Below the pieces are notes generated by a model, which saw nothing but the letters and a program-made list of their open reading frames with translations, made no database searches and was not told where the DNA came from. A stretch of DNA of 64,000 bases from Hamadaea flava. GTDB lineage: Bacteria > Actinomycetota > Actinomycetes > Mycobacteriales > Micromonosporaceae. Location of the stretch: assembly GCF_024172085.1 (NCBI RefSeq), contig NZ_JAMZDZ010000001.1, positions 3,782,001-3,846,000 of the forward strand, read 5' to 3'. A program made the position numbers and the translations under genes. This document shows positions 35,514 through 43,020 of this stretch, piece after piece. Each line of letters begins with the position of its first letter. Position 1 is the first letter of the stretch.

Positions 35514-36728
35514 CTACGCGGTGAGGATCTGGGCGTCCAGGCCCAGCTCGGTCAGCGATCGCGCGATCTCGTCGGTGTACGCCGGGTTGGTGATGACGAC
35601 CGCACCCGGTTGGATCTCCCGCAAGGTCTCCGGCGAGTCGACCCGATGCCCGGTGACCGGCAGGAAGCGCCCCCATTTGCGCGGGTTGACGTCGACGACC
35701 GCCGACAGCTCCACCTTCGGATCGACCTGGGTCAGGAACTGCACCCCCCGCGAACCGGCGCCCCAGAGCACCGGGCGCTGCCCGGAGTCCCGCAGCGCCG
35801 CCAGGGTCGTGTGCCAGCGGTCCAGCTCCCGGCGATGCCGCTCGGCGAAACCGCGCACCGCGTTCAGCTGCCGGTCGCGCGCCGCAGTGTGGTCGGGCCA
35901 GAACAGACGGCCTGCGTCCTGCGGCCGGCCCACGTCCTCTCTGCCGGTTCGAGCGGGGCCGGACGGACGGGTCGAGAACTCGATGTAGCGGAACATGCCG
36001 CTGAACCAGGTGCCCTCGGCGATCACGTGCCAGCCCGCACGCTCGACGATCGCGGCGAGCGCGACCGAGTCGAAGTAGGACACGTGCGGGTAGATCACCT
36101 CCCAGCCCGCGGTGGCCAGGTCGTAGCCCGCGTCCGGGACCTCGATGTAGCCGCGTACCTCCCGGTCGCCGGCCCGCTCCCGCAGGGCGGTGAGGAAGGC
36201 GTACGGGTCGTCCTCGTGCTCGAACCAGTGGCGCGAGGTGACGAAGTCGAAGTCCGGGAGCTGCGCGGGCTCGGCCAGCGGCGCCCGACCGGAGACGAAG
36301 AACGCCCCCGACGAGTCCGGTCCGGGCGTCCCGGCGTACATCGGGTCGAAGCCGAACCCGGTCGCGCCGGTGTGCTCGCACAGTTCGCGGAGGAACTCCC
36401 CCTGCCCACAGCCGATGTCGAGGATGCGCCGGCCGGCCAGCTCGTGCCGCTCGGCGAGCCCTTCGACCAGGTCGGTCGAGAAGCCGCGGAACGCGGCCGA
36501 GTGGTGCAGGTTCGTGTCCATGGTCGTGTCGTAGACCATGATCTGCGGGTCGAAGCCGAGATTGCGCACGTACGCGCAGTTCTCGCAGTAGCCCAGCAGC
36601 ATCCGGCCGAGCGGGGAGGCGACCGCCTCGTCCCGGGTCGCGTAGTGCACGCCGCACAGGACGGGAATCCCGCCCAGGTCGGCGAACTCGACCAGGGTGC
36701 CCGCGCCGCACGCGACGCAGTCGGTCAT
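35514..36728 (-). CDS. Zinc-motif SAM-dependent methyltransferase (sugar C-methyltransferase type) (1)
   Basis: 404 aa from ATG 36728 (TGATG with the epimerase stop); the longer frame to 36884 is an Arg/Pro-rich artefact. The N-terminus has paired Cys, CVACG and CENC, as in the putative zinc-binding Methyltransf_13 domain. SAM motif I is LDIGCGQGEFL, followed by 'DFVTSRHWFEHEDDPYAFL'. The C-terminal third holds a Rossmann-like 'PVLWGAGSRGVQFL', as in Methyltransf_14. This layout occurs in NDP-sugar C-methyltransferases. It would add a methyl branch to a sugar nucleotide made by its neighbours. Confidence 0.85.
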   Translation of the reverse strand: MTDCVACGAGTLVEFADLGGIPVLCGVHYATRDEAVASPLGRMLLGYCENCAYVRNLGFDPQIMVYDTTMDTNLHHSAAFRGFSTDLVEGLAERHELAGRRILDIGCGQGEFLRELCEHTGATGFGFDPMYAGTPGPDSSGAFFVSGRAPLAEPAQLPDFDFVTSRHWFEHEDDPYAFLTALRERAGDREVRGYIEVPDAGYDLATAGWEVIYPHVSYFDSVALAAIVERAGWHVIAEGTWFSGMFRYIEFSTRPSGPARTGREDVGRPQDAGRLFWPDHTAARDRQLNAVRGFAERHRRELDRWHTTLAALRDSGQRPVLWGAGSRGVQFLTQVDPKVELSAVVDVNPRKWGRFLPVTGHRVDSPETLREIQPGAVVITNPAYTDEIARSLTELGLDAQILTA

Positions 36729-37771
36729 CAGGCGCTCCAGCGCAGTTCGCCGTCGATCCGGCCGTCGCCGGTCAACTGCTGGATGCGGCGGATGCGCTGG
36801 AACCGGCCGCGGAACGCCTCCTCGGTCAGACCGTGCCGCTGGTACGCCTCCAGCAGCTGCTCTGCGCCGGTGCGTACCGTCCACTGGGGCTTGAAGCCGG
36901 GCACCTCGGCAGCGACGAGATCGCCGCTGACCCGGTAGTCGCGCAGATCCGTCGCGGCGTTGTCGGCGAAGGTGACCCGGCTGCCCGGCACCACCTCGGC
37001 GACGAGTTCAGCGACGTCGCGGATCAGATAGTTCTCGCTGGTCTGCGCGATGTTGTACGCCTTGCCGTGCACCACCTCACGCGGCGCCTCCAGCAACGCG
37101 ATGAACGCCGCGGCGATGTCCTCGACGTGGATGAGCGGACGCCAGGCGCGGCCGTCGGAGAGCAGCCGGACCTCGCCGGTCAGCAAAGCCGAGGCGGTCA
37201 GATCGTTGACGACGATGTCGCCGCGCAGCCGGGGCGAGAACCCGTACGCCGTCGCGTTGCGCAGGAACGTCGGCGAGAAGTCGTCGTCGGCGAGCGCCGT
37301 GATGTCCTGCTCGGAGAGGATCTTCGACTCGCCGTACGGCGTGACCGGGGCGAAGCCCGCGTTCTCGTCGAGGAACGGTCGGTCGGTCGGATCGTCGCCA
37401 CCGAGACCGGCGCCGTACAGGGAGCACGACGACGAGAACAGGAAGCGGGTGACTCCGGCGGTCCGCGCCGCGTCGGCCAGCCGCACCGAGGCCCGGTGAT
37501 TGATCTCATAGGTGAGCTGCGGGTTGAGGTTGCCGATGGGGTCGTTGCACAAGGCCGCCAGGTGCATCACCGCGTCGAAGCCGGCCAGCGGCTCCGGAGT
37601 GACGTCGCGCAGGTCGAGCCGCAGCGCCGGAATGTCCGCCGGGGCCGGGCCGAGGACGCAGTCCGCGAAGTAACCGGTGTCGAGGCCGACGACGTCGTGT
37701 CCCGCCTCGCGCAGCCGCACCGCCAGAACGGTGCCGATATAGCCCTCGTGCCCAGTGAGAAGTACGCGCAT
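36728..37771 (-). CDS. NAD-dependent sugar-nucleotide epimerase/dehydratase (extended SDR)
   Basis: 347 aa from ATG 37771 (CAGGGAC upstream); the open extension to 38233 is not real. Motifs: GHEGYIG for NAD binding, 'VMHLAALCNDP', catalytic SSSCSLYG and YGESK (Tyr-xxx-Lys), 'RNATAYGFSPRLRGDIV' and 'RPLIHVEDIAAAF'. It belongs to the GalE/RmlB-like group acting on NDP-sugars; the exact substrate is unclear. It is overlapped by one base with methyltransferase 1. Confidence 0.88.
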   Translation of the reverse strand: MRVLLTGHEGYIGTVLAVRLREAGHDVVGLDTGYFADCVLGPAPADIPALRLDLRDVTPEPLAGFDAVMHLAALCNDPIGNLNPQLTYEINHRASVRLADAARTAGVTRFLFSSSCSLYGAGLGGDDPTDRPFLDENAGFAPVTPYGESKILSEQDITALADDDFSPTFLRNATAYGFSPRLRGDIVVNDLTASALLTGEVRLLSDGRAWRPLIHVEDIAAAFIALLEAPREVVHGKAYNIAQTSENYLIRDVAELVAEVVPGSRVTFADNAATDLRDYRVSGDLVAAEVPGFKPQWTVRTGAEQLLEAYQRHGLTEEAFRGRFQRIRRIQQLTGDGRIDGELRWSA

Positions 37772-37830
37772 GAGTCCCTGAAGTCCCCTCGGAGTCTCGA
37801 CCGACCGACATTGTTGATAACCGCTCCGAC

Positions 37831-37862
37831 CAGGGTCCAGGCGCTTGTCAGCTTGCCGACTC
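37831..37862. repeat. 32-bp direct repeat, left copy
   Basis: CAGGGTCCAGGCGC... ending GCTTGCCGACTC. It matches 39052-39083 at 30 of 32 positions in the same orientation. It ends 1 base before the stop of the acyltransferase gene. Confidence 0.85.
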
Positions 37863-37863
37863 C

Positions 37864-39024
37864 CTATCTGGGCAGTCGGTCGGCGGTGGTCGGTAGACCG
37901 GACATCGAGGGCTGACCGGACCGGTCGGCAGTACGCCGCGAACGTGGACCCAGCCACCGCATTCCGGGTAGTTCGACGCTCCGGTGGAGCAGCCGGCTGG
38001 CCACCACGGCGAGCGCCAGGCAGACCAGCACGACGAGCGCCTCCTGCCAGAGTGGACGCTCGAATCCGGTGGCCTTCAGGACGATCCGCAGCACGATCAG
38101 GTGCACGAGGTAGAACGCGAAGGAGATCTCGCCCAGCCAGACCGCCCACCGGGAGCCCCAGACGCCGGTCCGGCCCTCGGCGTCCGCCGCGCCCGCGGTC
38201 GCGATCACCGCCGCGAAGAAGATCGCCGGCCACGCCACATGCTGGAGTTCCATCGGCAGCAGGTTCGACGCGAGATACCCGAGTCCGGCGACCGCCATCA
38301 CCGGGCCGACCGCGGTTGTGGGCCAGAGCTTTTCGCGTACGACGCGGGCGAGGAGCATGCCCGTGACGAACTCGGGCGTCCGCGCGACGGGGAAGAGCCA
38401 GATCACCCAGTACCTGTCGGATTCAGGCAGCAGCAACGTGATGAGGGGAACCAGCCAGACCAGGCCCAGCGACCCGGCGGCCGCCCAGCGCAGCCACCGC
38501 GCCGGTATCGCCCGGATTCCCCGGTAGAACACCGGGAACAGCAGGTAGAAGAACGCCTCGCAGGCGAGCGACCAGCTGACGGTGTTCAGCCCGAAGTAGA
38601 CGTCGGGGTTCTGGAACCAGGGCTGGATCAGCAGGACGTTGGCGGCCAGTTGCAGCACGGTCACCGCTTTGCCGCTGATCATCAGCAGCGCCACGGCGAC
38701 GGCCAGCATGACCACGTGGCTCGGATAGATCCGGGCGAAGCGCCGCTGCCAGAAGCGGGGCGCGGTATCGGATTCCCGCGCCGACCAGCTCAGGACGAAT
38801 CCACTCAGGATGAAGAAGAAGGTGACGCCCGCCGAGCCGGGCCCGAAGACCCAGCCGAGAAGCCGGCCCGCCGATCCGGTGTCCACCAGATGCACCACAT
38901 AGGCGTGAAAGCCGAAGACCAATGCCGCGGCGACGAAGCGGAGGCCGGTCAGCGACGGAAGTCGCGTCTGGCCGGGCTGGACCCGCACCCTTCCGGGTCC
39001 GGCGGCGATGTCGGCAACGGCCAC
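37864..39024 (-). CDS. Acyltransferase-3 family membrane protein (2)
   Basis: 386 aa with about ten transmembrane helices. It starts with 'LPSLTGLRFVAAALVFGFHAYVVH', the family's Arg/His region. 'FILSGFVLSWSARESD' and 'RRFARIYPSHVVML' are also diagnostic. It would acylate a surface sugar. It is bracketed by 32-bp direct repeats, unlike acyltransferase 1, and may be an insertion into the sugar module. Confidence 0.88.
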   Translation of the reverse strand: MAVADIAAGPGRVRVQPGQTRLPSLTGLRFVAAALVFGFHAYVVHLVDTGSAGRLLGWVFGPGSAGVTFFFILSGFVLSWSARESDTAPRFWQRRFARIYPSHVVMLAVAVALLMISGKAVTVLQLAANVLLIQPWFQNPDVYFGLNTVSWSLACEAFFYLLFPVFYRGIRAIPARWLRWAAAGSLGLVWLVPLITLLLPESDRYWVIWLFPVARTPEFVTGMLLARVVREKLWPTTAVGPVMAVAGLGYLASNLLPMELQHVAWPAIFFAAVIATAGAADAEGRTGVWGSRWAVWLGEISFAFYLVHLIVLRIVLKATGFERPLWQEALVVLVCLALAVVASRLLHRSVELPGMRWLGPRSRRTADRSGQPSMSGLPTTADRLPR

Positions 39025-39051
39025 GAAAGCACCGTACGGACCCCTTCTGAG

Positions 39052-39083
39052 CAGGGTCTAGGCGCGTGTCAGCTTGCCGACTC
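39052..39083. repeat. 32-bp direct repeat, right copy
   Basis: Second copy, differing from 37831-37862 only by C/T and T/G at two positions. It lies between the acyltransferase start and the methyltransferase 2 gene. Confidence 0.85.
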
Positions 39084-39155
39084 ACGCCCCCAATGCGCCG
39101 CACCGTTGGATACAAAGTCGGGGAATTCCCAGGCACCACCACCCTTGGGGGGACG

Positions 39156-40394
39156 TTGAACGCGCTGAACGCGGTGGAATGTCGGCTTTGTGGGGCCGAC
39201 GTCACTGAGACCTTTGTCGACCTGGGGATGTCCCCTCTGTGCGAGAGCTATGTCCCGGCGGACCGGCTCGACTCGGCGGAGACGTTCTATCCCCTGCACG
39301 TCCGGATCTGCGGGCAGTGCCTTCTGGTACAGCTTCCCGCCCATGTGGCCGGAGAGAACATCTTCTCGGACTACCTTTACTTCTCTTCGTATTCCACCTC
39401 TTGGGTGGCGCACGCGAAGCGGTACGCCGACGAGATGATCGACCGGCTGAAGCTGGGCGCGGACAGCCTCGTCACCGAGGTCGCCAGCAACGACGGCTAC
39501 CTGCTCCAGCACTTCGTCGCGGCGGGGATCCCGGTGCTCGGCGTCGAGCCCGCGGCCAACATCGCCGAAGTCGCCCGCACCAAGGGCGTACGCACCGAGG
39601 TGCAGTTCCTCGGGGCCGAGACGGGCGCCGAGATCGCCGAACGCATCGGCCGGGCCGATCTGGTCGCCGGAAACAACGTGTACGCCCACGTCCCCGACAT
39701 CGTCGGCTTCTCGGCCGGGCTGGCCGCGCTCGTGAAGCCGGACGGCCTGGTGACCCTGGAATTCCCGCATCTGCTGCGACTGATCGAACAGCGGCAGTAC
39801 GACACGATCTACCACGAGCACTACCAGTACCTGTCGCTGCTGACCGCCGGCCGCGCCCTGGCCACCGCCGGGCTGACCGTGGTCGACGTCGAGGAGCTGA
39901 GCACGCACGGCGGTTCGCTGCGCGTACACGCGAAGCATGCCGACGCGGCCGGTGAGCCGACCGCGCGGGTCAAGGCGCTGCTGGATGTCGAGGAGGCCGC
40001 TGGGCTGCACACCCTCGAGGGCCACCGGGGGTTCGAGAGGAGCGTCTTCACGATCAAGCGCGACCTGCTCGGCTTCCTGCTCGCGGCGCGGGCCGAGGGC
40101 AAGCGGGTGGTCGGCTACGGCGCCCCCGGCAAGGGCAACACGCTGCTCAACCACTGCGGCATCCGGTCCGACCTGATCGAGTACACCGTGGACCGGTCGC
40201 CGCACAAGCAGGGCTGGTTCCTGCCCGGTACGCACATCCCCATCTTCGAGCCGGAGCGCATCGAGCGCGACCGGCCGGACTTCGTCGTGGTCCTGCCCTG
40301 GAACCTGCGGGCCGAGATCACCGCCCAGCTTTCCTACGTCCGTGACTGGGGCGGCCGCCTGGTCTTCCCCATCCCCGACCTCGAGGTGGTGTAG
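39156..40394 (+). CDS. Zinc-motif SAM-dependent methyltransferase (sugar C-methyltransferase type) (2)
   Basis: 412 aa from TTG 39156, chosen because GGGGGGA lies just upstream; GTG 39174 and an open extension to 39066 are alternatives. Zinc-type Cys pairs are CRLCG (first 12 residues) and CGQC. The SAM region reads 'TEVASNDGYLLQHF', and the acceptor-side 'YDTIYHEHYQYLS' with 'GGSLRVHA' is characteristic of TylCIII-like sugar 3-C-methyltransferases. The C-terminal 'VVGYGAPGKGNTLLNHCG' is Methyltransf_14-like. It starts the plus-strand unit with the nucleotidyltransferase and PIG-L genes. Confidence 0.87.
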   Translation: MNALNAVECRLCGADVTETFVDLGMSPLCESYVPADRLDSAETFYPLHVRICGQCLLVQLPAHVAGENIFSDYLYFSSYSTSWVAHAKRYADEMIDRLKLGADSLVTEVASNDGYLLQHFVAAGIPVLGVEPAANIAEVARTKGVRTEVQFLGAETGAEIAERIGRADLVAGNNVYAHVPDIVGFSAGLAALVKPDGLVTLEFPHLLRLIEQRQYDTIYHEHYQYLSLLTAGRALATAGLTVVDVEELSTHGGSLRVHAKHADAAGEPTARVKALLDVEEAAGLHTLEGHRGFERSVFTIKRDLLGFLLAARAEGKRVVGYGAPGKGNTLLNHCGIRSDLIEYTVDRSPHKQGWFLPGTHIPIFEPERIERDRPDFVVVLPWNLRAEITAQLSYVRDWGGRLVFPIPDLEVV

Positions 40395-40398
40395 GGCC

Positions 40399-41190
40399 GT
40401 GAAGGTCGTCCTCTTCTGCGGCGGGCTCGGCATGCGCATGCGCGAAGGCGGCAGCGCGGTGCCTAAGCCGATGGCGCTGCTCGGCGAGCGCCCGCTGCTC
40501 TGGCACGTGATGCGTTACTACGCCCACTTCGGGCATACCGACTTCGTGCTGTGCCTGGGCTACGGCGCGAACGTCGTCAAGGACTACTTCCTGCACTACG
40601 ACGAGACGCTGTCCAACGACTTCACGCTGTCCGGCGGGGCCGGCGACGTGCGGCTGTTCTCTTCGGACATCACCGACTGGAACATCACCTTCATCAACAC
40701 CGGTCACCAGTCGACGATCGGCGAGCGGCTGATGCGCGTACGCGCACATGTCGAGAACGAGCCGATGTTCCTCTGCAACTACGCCGACACCCTGACCGAC
40801 GCGCCGCTGCCGGACCTGATCGACAAGTTCGCCGAATCCGACCGAACGGTCAGCATGCTCGCGGTGCCGCCCTTCTCGACGCACCACTACTTGGACATCG
40901 ACGACGACGGCCAGGTCACGGGCATCCGGGGCTTCAACGAGCTGACCCAGTGGGAGAACGGCGGCTACTTCGTCATGCGGCCGGACATCTTCGACGAGCT
41001 GCGGGAAGGCGAGGACATCGTCCCGCACGCGCTGGACCGCCTGCACCCGAAGGGCCGCCTGATGGCCCAGCGGTACAAGGGTTTCTGGCGCGCGGTGGAC
41101 ACGTTCAAGGACCGGGCCGAGATGGAGGAACTGGTCAACCGCGGGCTGGCGCCCTGGATGCTGTGGACCAACCCGGCGCTGGTGGGCTGA
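40399..41190 (+). CDS. Sugar-1-phosphate nucleotidyltransferase, RfbF-like
   Basis: 263 aa from GTG 40399, 4 bases after the methyltransferase stop. The N-terminal LFCGGLGMRMRE and PKPM form the nucleotidyl-transfer loop. 'RPLLWHVMRYYAHFGHTDF', 'LCLGYGANVVKDYF' and NDFTL match glucose-1-phosphate cytidylyltransferase, as do 'NGGYFVMRPDIFD' and 'YKGFWRAVDTFKD'. It should activate a hexose-1-phosphate (CTP likely, from family resemblance). It supplies the NDP-sugar for the epimerase and methyltransferases. Confidence 0.86.
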   Translation: MKVVLFCGGLGMRMREGGSAVPKPMALLGERPLLWHVMRYYAHFGHTDFVLCLGYGANVVKDYFLHYDETLSNDFTLSGGAGDVRLFSSDITDWNITFINTGHQSTIGERLMRVRAHVENEPMFLCNYADTLTDAPLPDLIDKFAESDRTVSMLAVPPFSTHHYLDIDDDGQVTGIRGFNELTQWENGGYFVMRPDIFDELREGEDIVPHALDRLHPKGRLMAQRYKGFWRAVDTFKDRAEMEELVNRGLAPWMLWTNPALVG

Positions 41191-41828
41191 TGCTCTCCCT
41201 CGCGACCAGCCAAGTACGCACCGTCGTCGCGATCGGCGCGCACCCGGACGACATCGAGATCGCCGCCGGTGGGCTGCTGCTGACCCTGGCGGCGGCCGTC
41301 CCCGGCGTACGCGTCCACTATGTGCTCTGCACGGGCTCGGCGAACCGGCAGGCGGAGGCGCGGGCCGCCGCGACCGCCTGCCTGCCGGGCGCCGAACTCA
41401 GCTTCGACCTGCACGACCTACCGGACGGCCGGCTCCCCGGGCATTGGGCGCAGACCAAGCAGATCCTGCAATCGGCGGCGGCGACCGTGACCGCCGACCT
41501 GGTCCTCGTCCCGTCGCCCGGCGACGCCCATCAGGATCACCGGCTGATCGGGGAACTCGCCCTGTCGGCGTTCCGCGACCAGCTGGTGCTGCACTACGAG
41601 ATCCCCAAGTGGGACGGCGACCTCGGCCGGCCCAACCTCTACGTCCCGCTGGCCGACGAGGTGGCGCGCCGGAAGGTCGAGGTGCTGAACGACGCGTTCC
41701 CGTCGCAGAAGGCCCACGACTGGTGGGACGACGAGGTGTTCTTCGGGCTCATGCGGTTGCGCGGGATGGAGAGCCGGGCCCGGTACGCCGAGGCGTACTC
41801 GTGCTCGAAGGCGACCCTGACGTTCTAA
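41190..41828 (+). CDS. PIG-L family de-N-acetylase
   Basis: 212 aa; ATG 41190 shares its A with the previous stop (TGATG). Zinc-binding AHPDD (near residue 18) and the second motif DAHQDHR are intact. Family members remove N-acetyl groups from GlcNAc-containing substrates such as GlcNAc-PI or mycothiol precursors. Here, coupled to the nucleotidyltransferase, a sugar-nucleotide or lipid-linked substrate is likelier. It is the last gene of the glycan locus and is followed by a very strong hairpin. Confidence 0.87.
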   Translation: MLSLATSQVRTVVAIGAHPDDIEIAAGGLLLTLAAAVPGVRVHYVLCTGSANRQAEARAAATACLPGAELSFDLHDLPDGRLPGHWAQTKQILQSAAATVTADLVLVPSPGDAHQDHRLIGELALSAFRDQLVLHYEIPKWDGDLGRPNLYVPLADEVARRKVEVLNDAFPSQKAHDWWDDEVFFGLMRLRGMESRARYAEAYSCSKATLTF

Positions 41829-41837
41829 CGTTCCGCT

Positions 41838-41892
41838 AGATCACGGTTATGCAGGCTTCCTACGGCGTTGGAAGCCTGCATAACCGTGATCT
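41838..41892. terminator. Perfect 23-bp inverted repeat (terminator or repeat element)
   Basis: Arms 41838-41860 and 41870-41892 are exact complements around the 9-nt loop TACGGCGTT. The arm begins AGATCACGGTTATGC. It lies between the convergent PIG-L and hydrolase genes, where it can stop both. The mixed-composition stem without a T-tract is unlike an ordinary terminator and suggests a dispersed palindromic element. Confidence 0.85.
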
Positions 41893-41903
41893 GCACCGAG
41901 AAG

Positions 41904-42686
41904 TCAGGAGCGGGGGACGTCGGAGAACGCGGCGACCGTCCGATCGGCGTACGCCGAAGCGTCCCCGGACGTCATCGGCCCGTCGAACTGGTCGGGCAGC
42001 GGCACGGGCGTCTCCGGCGACACGAGCTGGACGATCTCGTCGAGGATCCGTTCGGCGTACCCGACCCAGAGGTGCTTGGCCCCGTTGACGCCGGTCACGG
42101 AGGCTTGGGGCACCACAGCGAAGCGGTCCCGTGCCTCGGCCGGGCGCAGGTAGTCGTCGAACTCCGGCACCAGGACGGTCATCGGCCGGCCGAACTCCGC
42201 CCAGCGCGCCAGGTCTTCGTCGGTGGAGAAGCGCAGCGGTGGCGAGAGCAGGATCGCCCCGGTGATCCCCGGCTCGGCACCGTATTTGAGCACGAGATCG
42301 GTGCCGAAGGACCACCCGACCACCCAGATGTTCGGCAGGTCGGCGAATTCGGCGTACTCGATGGCGGCCGCGACGTCGAACCGCTCCCCCACGCCGCCGT
42401 CGAACGCGCCCTCGCTCTTGCCGTGGACGCTCTCCGTGCCCCGGGTGTTGAACCGGAGCACCGCCATCCCGGCCAGTTCCGGCAGCCGCCAGGCCGCCTT
42501 GCGGTAGATGTGGCTGTCCATCATCCCGCCGTGGGTGGGCAGCGGGTGGAAGCAGACGATCGTGCCGACCGGATCACGCTCCAGCGGCAGCGATAGTTCG
42601 CCGATCAGCCGCAGGCCGTCGGCGGTGTGCAGCTCGATCGCCTCGCGGCGGGCCGGGAGGATGGAGTTGGCGCGAATAAGGCTCAT
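41904..42686 (-). CDS. Alpha/beta hydrolase (1)
   Basis: 260 aa from ATG 42686 (TGATG with the upstream gene); the longer frame to 42734 lies inside that gene. The nucleophile elbow is GWSFGTD, the oxyanion strand is 'TIVCFHPLPTHGG', a 'FNTRGTES' segment follows, and the catalytic His is in AKHLWVG. This is the small dienelactone-hydrolase/UCP-like type. The substrate is unknown. Third gene of the minus-strand run 44124 to 41904. Confidence 0.82.
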   Translation of the reverse strand: MSLIRANSILPARREAIELHTADGLRLIGELSLPLERDPVGTIVCFHPLPTHGGMMDSHIYRKAAWRLPELAGMAVLRFNTRGTESVHGKSEGAFDGGVGERFDVAAAIEYAEFADLPNIWVVGWSFGTDLVLKYGAEPGITGAILLSPPLRFSTDEDLARWAEFGRPMTVLVPEFDDYLRPAEARDRFAVVPQASVTGVNGAKHLWVGYAERILDEIVQLVSPETPVPLPDQFDGPMTSGDASAYADRTVAAFSDVPRS

Positions 42687-43006
42687 CACATGTGCTTTCG
42701 AGTCGGCGAGCGACGGTGGCGGGCACGCCAGCACGCGGTGTGCCAGTGCCGCCGATCAGACGAGTCTCCCCGCCCGTCGGCGGGCCAGGCTACGACGTGC
42801 GCCACACCCGGCTGGATTTCGTGGTCGCAGCCGGGGCACCGGTAGGCCTTCGTCGCGGCGCCCGCCGTGACGTGGCGCACGTTCCAGTCGCCGTCGGTGC
42901 CGTTCGCGCCGTACTCCAGTTCGACGCCGCCGCGCGCGGCCGACTCGTTGACGTCTCGATGGCCCGCCTTGGCGCTCTTGCGAGGCAGGTTGCGGCGCGG
43001 GCTCAT
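42686..43006 (-). CDS. Small zinc-ribbon/HNH-like protein
   Basis: 106 aa. The N-terminus is basic (MSPRRNLPRK). The core has CPGC, then 'HEIQPGVAHVVAW' and RRHWHTACW, that is CxxC followed by HxH and a final Cys, a likely zinc site of ribbon or HNH shape. Similar actinomycete proteins are usually labelled ATP/GTP-binding, but no nucleotide motif is visible here. The residues needed for HNH cleavage are not convincing. It is coupled to the hydrolase by a one-base overlap. The function is unknown. Confidence 0.7.
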   Translation of the reverse strand: MSPRRNLPRKSAKAGHRDVNESAARGGVELEYGANGTDGDWNVRHVTAGAATKAYRCPGCDHEIQPGVAHVVAWPADGRGDSSDRRHWHTACWRARHRRSPTRKHM

Positions 43007-43020
43007 GCGTCAAGGGTAGA

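Noticed and set aside
37772-38233. Upstream extension of the sugar epimerase frame
   Set aside because: It lies within the acyltransferase gene and is Arg/Gly-rich; ATG 37771 precedes the NAD motif.
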